A stretch of 24,534 bases of DNA, from positions 1 through 24,534 of the IMG/VR virus record IMGVR_UViG_3300025616_000041; one strand, given 5' to 3'. The position numbers and the translations under genes are program-made. Below, in pieces: positions 20,456 to 24,534 of this stretch. The first letter of the stretch is position 1. Every line of letters begins with the position of its first letter. Source of the stretch: a virus. The notes under the pieces were generated by a model, which worked only from the letters and a program-made list of their open reading frames with translations, did not search any database and was not told the DNA's origin.

Positions 20456-21657
20456 TGTATAGAGTAATAACAGATATAACTATTATTCAAGCTACTCAAA
20501 TTGAAGGTAAAGCAGTTCGCAATAAGACGATAAAATTCGACTTTGCAACTGATTATTCGTGTTCGGATACCTGGAGAGATTTCACCAATCAAGGCAAGAT
20601 CACAGTACCTAAAAGTCTTTATGTAAGAGATGTAAATAATAAGTTAGTTCCGTTGTTTGGCACAAATGTAAATATAGGAGGGTTCTCTTCTAATCCACCT
20701 TTGATCATGCGGGGGGATCGGGTTATCATTGATTGGGGGTATCGCTATTATAAAGATGATAAAGAAATATTTGAAGGCACTTTTAATCCACAAAAAAAAA
20801 CACATCTATTTGAAGGATTTGTAGCTAAAGTAGATTCAAAAAAGCCTATTACATTTGAACTTGAAGACAATATGTGGAAGCTCAAGCAGCTCTCCGTTCC
20901 TACTCATTCGTTTACCGCTAAAGACACATTAGAAGACATTATGCGCTATCTGCTGAAAGATACGCTTTACACAGTGTCTGCAACTACTTCTACTTCATTT
21001 GGCGCATTTATGGTCGGCAACGAGACAGTAGCAGAAGTATTGGCAAGGCTGAGAAAACAGTTTAAATTTGAAGCATATTTCAAAGGCGATGAATTACGAG
21101 TTGGGATCAATATGTATAAAGAATCAGATGTTAATCGATTTGTATTTACTTTTCAACAAAATATCATATCTGATTCGCTTGAATACAAAAGGAAAGAAGA
21201 TATTTCGCTTTCTGTATTAGCTCACAATACAGTAGAAGAAGACACCGGGAAGACCACAAAAGACGGACAATCGAAGACGAAACGTAAAAGAATAGATGTA
21301 CTTGTTACTCTTTCGATGGGCAATGACACTCCGGTTGTGTTTCAGAAAACTAAAGATAACCAATATCCGCCAAATGTGGGAGGTGAAAGAATGGATTTGC
21401 CATATCCTGAAGCGAATACTGTTGAGAAACTTGTGGAATTAGCAACAGCGCAATTAAAGAAATTTTATTATACGGGTTTTAAAGGGAAATTTATTACTTT
21501 TGGAATACCATATGTTAAGATGGGTGATCTTGTTGAATTTAAAGATCCGATTTTACCTGAACGCAATGGTGTATATCGGGTGAGAGGTGTAGAATACGAA
21601 GGAGGGACAAAAGGACTTCGGCAGACGATTGAACTTGATTATAAAATTCTTGTATGA
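20455..21657 (+). CDS. baseplate hub protein (gpD / Mu gp44-like)
   Basis: Using the ATG at 20455 gives 400 residues; the frame is open back to 20416 but that part overlaps the previous gene. The protein resembles late control gene D/gp27-like hub proteins: the N-terminus (FDFATDYSCSDTWRDFTNQG, about 28-47) and LIMRGDRVIIDWGYRYYKD are the entry strands, LFEGFVAKVDSKKPITFELE (about 117-137) is typical of the first hub domain, and HSFTAKDTLEDIMRYLLKD is followed by the second domain with DELRVGINMYKE. The end (GDLVEFKDPILPERNGVYRV) is the closing tube-like domain. It forms the central trimer that holds the spike. It overlaps the next gene by four bases. Confidence 0.75.
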   Translation: MYRVITDITIIQATQIEGKAVRNKTIKFDFATDYSCSDTWRDFTNQGKITVPKSLYVRDVNNKLVPLFGTNVNIGGFSSNPPLIMRGDRVIIDWGYRYYKDDKEIFEGTFNPQKKTHLFEGFVAKVDSKKPITFELEDNMWKLKQLSVPTHSFTAKDTLEDIMRYLLKDTLYTVSATTSTSFGAFMVGNETVAEVLARLRKQFKFEAYFKGDELRVGINMYKESDVNRFVFTFQQNIISDSLEYKRKEDISLSVLAHNTVEEDTGKTTKDGQSKTKRKRIDVLVTLSMGNDTPVVFQKTKDNQYPPNVGGERMDLPYPEANTVEKLVELATAQLKKFYYTGFKGKFITFGIPYVKMGDLVEFKDPILPERNGVYRVRGVEYEGGTKGLRQTIELDYKILV

Positions 21658-22199
21658 GCGACAGATCGATAATAGAGGCAATCACTAAGATGACGGGTAT
21701 TCATCGCATCACTCCGATGTACTATTTGAATGCCACTGTCGAAAGTGTTGATCTTCTTTCCCGAACTTGTATCTGCACTGCTATTGATTTAAAGGATGCC
21801 TACACTATTAACGGTGTTCGCTTAATGGCTGTTATTGATGATGGCTTGTTGATAGAGCCATCAATCGGGAGTACAGTGAAAGTGATCTATTCAGATGCCG
21901 TCGAGCCTTTTATTTGCCAATACTCCGAGATTGAGAACATCACAATAATAGCTAATTCAAAAATAAAGTTCAATGATGGCTCAATGGGTGGTATGGTTCA
22001 GGTCACTCCTCTCGTAGCTAAGATCAATAAGTTAGAAAGTGATTTAAATACGCTTAAAACAGCGTTTAATTCATGGGTAGTAATTCCTTCAGATGGAGGC
22101 GCAGCGTTAAAATTAAGTGCGTCTGTGTGGGCGGCACAAGCGATTTCCACAACAGTAGTAATAGACTTAGAAAATAACACCATACAACATGGCATATAG
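21654..22199 (+). CDS. baseplate spike protein (Mu gp45 / gpV-like)
   Basis: The 181-residue protein has an OB-fold-like N-terminal part with TVESVDLLSRTCICTAIDLK (about 28-47), GVRLMAVIDDGLLIEPSIGS (54-73), and VKVIYSDAVEPFICQYSE. This matches the base of membrane-piercing spikes in Mu gp45 or P2 gpV. The end has a helix (LVAKINKLESDLNTLKTAFN) and short beta stretch rather than the usual long beta-helix, so it may need a separate tip. No His-x-His iron motif is seen at the end. It lies directly behind the hub gene, and overlaps the next gene by 11 bases. Confidence 0.65.
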   Translation: MSDRSIIEAITKMTGIHRITPMYYLNATVESVDLLSRTCICTAIDLKDAYTINGVRLMAVIDDGLLIEPSIGSTVKVIYSDAVEPFICQYSEIENITIIANSKIKFNDGSMGGMVQVTPLVAKINKLESDLNTLKTAFNSWVVIPSDGGAALKLSASVWAAQAISTTVVIDLENNTIQHGI

Positions 22200-22491
22200 A
22201 TACGATATTCAGCTTTACAATAACGATGTAGTTATCGCTACTAATGATCTTGTGTATTCGCAGAGCGATGATCAGCATATTGCAGATACAATAAATGCTT
22301 GTCCCGGATGGTGGAAAGAAACCTATTCAGAGGGGGTCGCTATACTTACTTACCTCAAAGGTCGCAACATCGAACAAGAACTTGCAAGATCAATAAAAAT
22401 ACAATTGAAAGCAGATAATTACAACGCAAGACCATTAATCGGGTATGATCAATATGGAAAATTAACAATCGATCCAAATGTTACAATATAA
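22189..22491 (+). CDS. gp25/W-like baseplate wedge protein (Mu gp46-like)
   Basis: The 100-residue protein follows the short wedge family pattern: DIQLYNNDVVIATNDLVYSQ (6-25), SDDQHIADTINACPGWWKET, GVAILTYLKGRN and a final helix and strand (IEQELARSIKIQLKADNYNA). Such proteins form the wedge that holds the sheath to the baseplate; despite the old name gp25 lysozyme, enzyme activity is not expected. It overlaps the spike gene by 11 bases and the next gene by 14, which is typical of baseplate operons. Confidence 0.7.
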   Translation: MAYRYDIQLYNNDVVIATNDLVYSQSDDQHIADTINACPGWWKETYSEGVAILTYLKGRNIEQELARSIKIQLKADNYNARPLIGYDQYGKLTIDPNVTI

Positions 22492-23032
22492 CACTGTCAC
22501 CGGGCAAAGTCTTTTAGATATTTGCTTGAATACTTATGGTTCATGCGATCTTCTTTATAAGCTAATCTCTGATAATGCGATTTCAGACATTAATTATACT
22601 CCAATGTCGGGCGAATCGTTCACATGGGATGAAACACTCACTTCCGATCAAGCTATAAATCAGACTTCGATTAATAATAATATACGATATGCGACAGCAA
22701 CTCAAGCGAATGGTTCTGTACTTTCAATCGTTGAGTCTTCATCTCAGGGTGGTGGCATTAATCCGCCATTATATCAGCCACCTAAAGTATCAAGTGGGGT
22801 GCTTTACCAAAAAACAAGCGAAGTTCAATATATCGGAGCTGGTGGAGAGTCACTTTTTATACTTTCAGAGCTTGTCGGAGGGACAATAGTTCAGATTACA
22901 AGGGAGGTTCAGCCTCTTCTTGCTTCAATGTATTCTTTTAATCAATCATCGGGGCAGATCACTCTTACGGGAAATGCTCTTGTTCAATATGAAGTTGTTT
23001 ATATTATTTACAATCAAATGATTACGATATGA
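22478..23032 (+). CDS. LysM-like baseplate/tail protein
   Basis: The 184-residue protein begins with NTVTGQSLLDICLNTYGSCD and LLYKLISDNAISDINYTPMS (about 5-45), a pattern similar to LysM modules ('..GqSl.diA...yG....l..l...N'), which in phage tails often connects baseplate parts rather than binding peptidoglycan. A flexible Gly/Pro-rich segment (SSSQGGGINPPLYQPPK) leads to a C-terminal beta-rich part (VQYIGAGGESLFILSELVGG and YSFNQSSGQITLTGNALVQY). It follows the gp25-like gene with a 14-base overlap and overlaps the fibre gene by four bases. Confidence 0.6.
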   Translation: MLQYNTVTGQSLLDICLNTYGSCDLLYKLISDNAISDINYTPMSGESFTWDETLTSDQAINQTSINNNIRYATATQANGSVLSIVESSSQGGGINPPLYQPPKVSSGVLYQKTSEVQYIGAGGESLFILSELVGGTIVQITREVQPLLASMYSFNQSSGQITLTGNALVQYEVVYIIYNQMITI

Positions 23033-24534
23033 TACCTATCATACTGCAAAAGAATATGAAAGTTGAGGATTCAAAGCCTCTTGATGCTAAATATTTCAAC
23101 ACTTCGAATGTGCCTTATACGAACACGGTGGAGGTGTTGGCTCAGATTCCCGTTGCAGAACGATATGAAGGGTTAACTGTTAATGTCGCTTCGATTGAGT
23201 ATTGGTTTCTATCTGGAATACTTACAATTAAGAACTATTCCGATCCATTAAAAGAAGACAAAGCAAATAAAAGCACATCAGTCATAACAGATGGAACAAG
23301 TGATGTAAAATATCCTTCGGTCAAAGCTGTCAAAGATTATGCTGATAGTTTAGTTGAAGGACTTCTTGATTTCAGAGGTGGTTATGATGCTTCGGGCAAT
23401 ACATTTCCTTCAACGGGAGGATCGGGCATATTGGGAGTTATTATGAAAGGTGATATGTGGATCATATCAGTGGCTGGTGTACTTGGTGGCGAACCAATTC
23501 AAATTGGGGATTCAATTGTAGCAATGATAAATACTCCGGGCCAAACTGCATCAAATTGGGATAAATTAAATTCAAATATCTCTTATGTTCCAGAAGATCA
23601 AGCGAACAAAGTAACATCAATCTCGGGTAGTTCAACAGATATTCAATATCCGACTGCAAAACTTTTGTTTGATCAGTTAGCTACCAAAGAGCCATCAATC
23701 ACAATCGGGACATCCTCTCAATATTGGAGAGGTGATAAAACTTTTCAAACACTTAATACAACTGCTGTAGCTGAAGGAACTAATCTTTATTATACAGATG
23801 TAAGAGTAGCAGCTAATTCTGCTGTTGCTCTAAATACGGCAAAAGTATCATTTCCTGGATTTGGTACTACTCATGTACTTGCAGCTTATGGAGATCATAA
23901 CCATAATGGAACTTATGAAGTTCCTCTTACTTTCTCAACAGGGTTAACAAGAACAGGTAATACAATCACTAACAACATAACTCAATATACTGATGCAATG
24001 GCAGATAGTAGAGTAGTTGCAGGTATTACTGGGAAACAAAATACAATAACATTAGGTACTATTGCTCAATACTTCAGAGGCGATTTATCTCTTGCAACAA
24101 TGCCAACTACTTTACCTGCAAGTGATGTTTATGCTTGGGCAAAAGCAATATCTAAACCATCTTACAATACTTCAGAAGTAAGTGAAGTTACCAATCTTTA
24201 TTACACAGATGCAAGAGCAAGAGCATCTATTAGTTTAACAACAACAGGCAGTTCAGGTGCATCTACTTATGTTAGTGGTGTATTGAATGTACCTACATAT
24301 ACACTTGCTGGACTTGGTGGACAACCTGCATTAAATGGAACGGGATTCGTTAAGATCAGTGGCACAACTATAAACTACGATAATAGTATTTATTTAACAT
24401 CAGCATCATTAACAGGTTATGTCCCTTACACAGGAGCAACAGGAGCAGTAAATCTTGGTGCTTATGATCTCACACTTCAAGGTATCACAATAGGTCGTGG
24501 TGGTGGCTTAATTGATGGTAATACAGTAATGGGA
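23029..24534 (+). CDS. tail fibre protein, cut by the window end
   Basis: The frame opens at the ATG at 23029, overlapping the previous stop (ATGA), and stays open for 502 codons to the window end. It has typical fibre features: SGTSDVKYPSVKAVKDYADS-type segments (about 88-107), two copies of an SQYWRGD / AQYFRGD motif (23716-23740 and 24064-24084), two copies of TNLYYTDVRVA / TNLYYTDARAR (about 23778-23811 and 24192-24225), and GYVPYTGATGAVNLGAYDLT near the end. The sequence is rich in Thr, Gly, Ala and Ser. It is likely the trimeric receptor-binding fibre. The C-terminal tip, chaperone and any diversity-generating repeat would lie beyond the window. Confidence 0.85.
   Translation, partial: MIPIILQKNMKVEDSKPLDAKYFNTSNVPYTNTVEVLAQIPVAERYEGLTVNVASIEYWFLSGILTIKNYSDPLKEDKANKSTSVITDGTSDVKYPSVKAVKDYADSLVEGLLDFRGGYDASGNTFPSTGGSGILGVIMKGDMWIISVAGVLGGEPIQIGDSIVAMINTPGQTASNWDKLNSNISYVPEDQANKVTSISGSSTDIQYPTAKLLFDQLATKEPSITIGTSSQYWRGDKTFQTLNTTAVAEGTNLYYTDVRVAANSAVALNTAKVSFPGFGTTHVLAAYGDHNHNGTYEVPLTFSTGLTRTGNTITNNITQYTDAMADSRVVAGITGKQNTITLGTIAQYFRGDLSLATMPTTLPASDVYAWAKAISKPSYNTSEVSEVTNLYYTDARARASISLTTTGSSGASTYVSGVLNVPTYTLAGLGGQPALNGTGFVKISGTTINYDNSIYLTSASLTGYVPYTGATGAVNLGAYDLTLQGITIGRGGGLIDGNTVMG
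23761..24228 (+). repeat. duplicated fibre module (two copies about 410 bases apart)
   Basis: The segments at about 23764-23811 and 24174-24224 share long stretches of identical or near-identical DNA, including AATCTTTATTA(T/C)ACAGATG, and encode TNLYYTD(V/A)R. Together with the paired WRGD/FRGD motifs upstream of each, they mark repeated shaft modules in the fibre. Confidence 0.65.

Overview
The window looks like the left-to-central part of a Bacteroidota phage or prophage with a contractile (Mu-like, myovirus-type) tail. Evidence for the host group: AT-rich DNA, promoters of the Bacteroidota type (TTTG, about 20 bp, TAnnTTTG) and A-rich start contexts with few Shine-Dalgarno sequences. All convincing genes lie on the + strand. 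No integrase, transposase, repressor, tRNA, CRISPR array or lysis gene is visible, so lifestyle cannot be decided from this window.

Region 1 (1-3075) is an accessory block built like a small integron-type gene-cassette array. Three long imperfect hairpins resembling attC sites (1-246, 583-718, 2260-2356) separate the genes. For three gene units, the bases that open the unit are the reverse complement of the bases that close it (10/10, 9/10, 10/10), as expected of recombined circular cassettes. The units carry a small hypothetical protein, a pair of small proteins behind a structured leader RNA, an MmcB-like PD-(D/E)XK protein and a cytosine methyltransferase-like protein. Region 2 (3086-3764) holds four very small genes: two membrane peptides, a Cys-rich zinc-ribbon-like protein and an unknown.

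Region 3 (3711-11066) starts with a strong promoter and carries packaging and connector genes: small terminase, large terminase, a gp36-like (DUF1320) protein, DUF935 portal, Mu F-like head morphogenesis protein, an unknown, a Mu G-like virion morphogenesis protein, a probable tail terminator and a baseplate J-like protein. Region 4 (11063-12536) has a gpI-like tail protein and a fibre-like protein. Region 5 (12536-15003) has a ribbon-helix-helix-like gene, a ClpP-type head maturation protease with scaffold-like C-terminus, the major capsid protein and a terminator.

Region 6 (15041-24534) has a secreted beta-rich protein, an unknown, tail sheath, tail tube, a tail assembly chaperone with a -1 frameshift extension, four 10-bp tandem repeats, tape measure, DUF6046 protein, baseplate hub, spike, gp25-like wedge, a LysM-like protein and a long tail fibre cut by the window end. 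Most genes from 6683 to 24534 touch or overlap by a few bases, indicating translational coupling in long operons. The most unusual features are the cassette array inside a phage genome, the structured leader, and the frameshift site with the repeat block before the tape measure gene.
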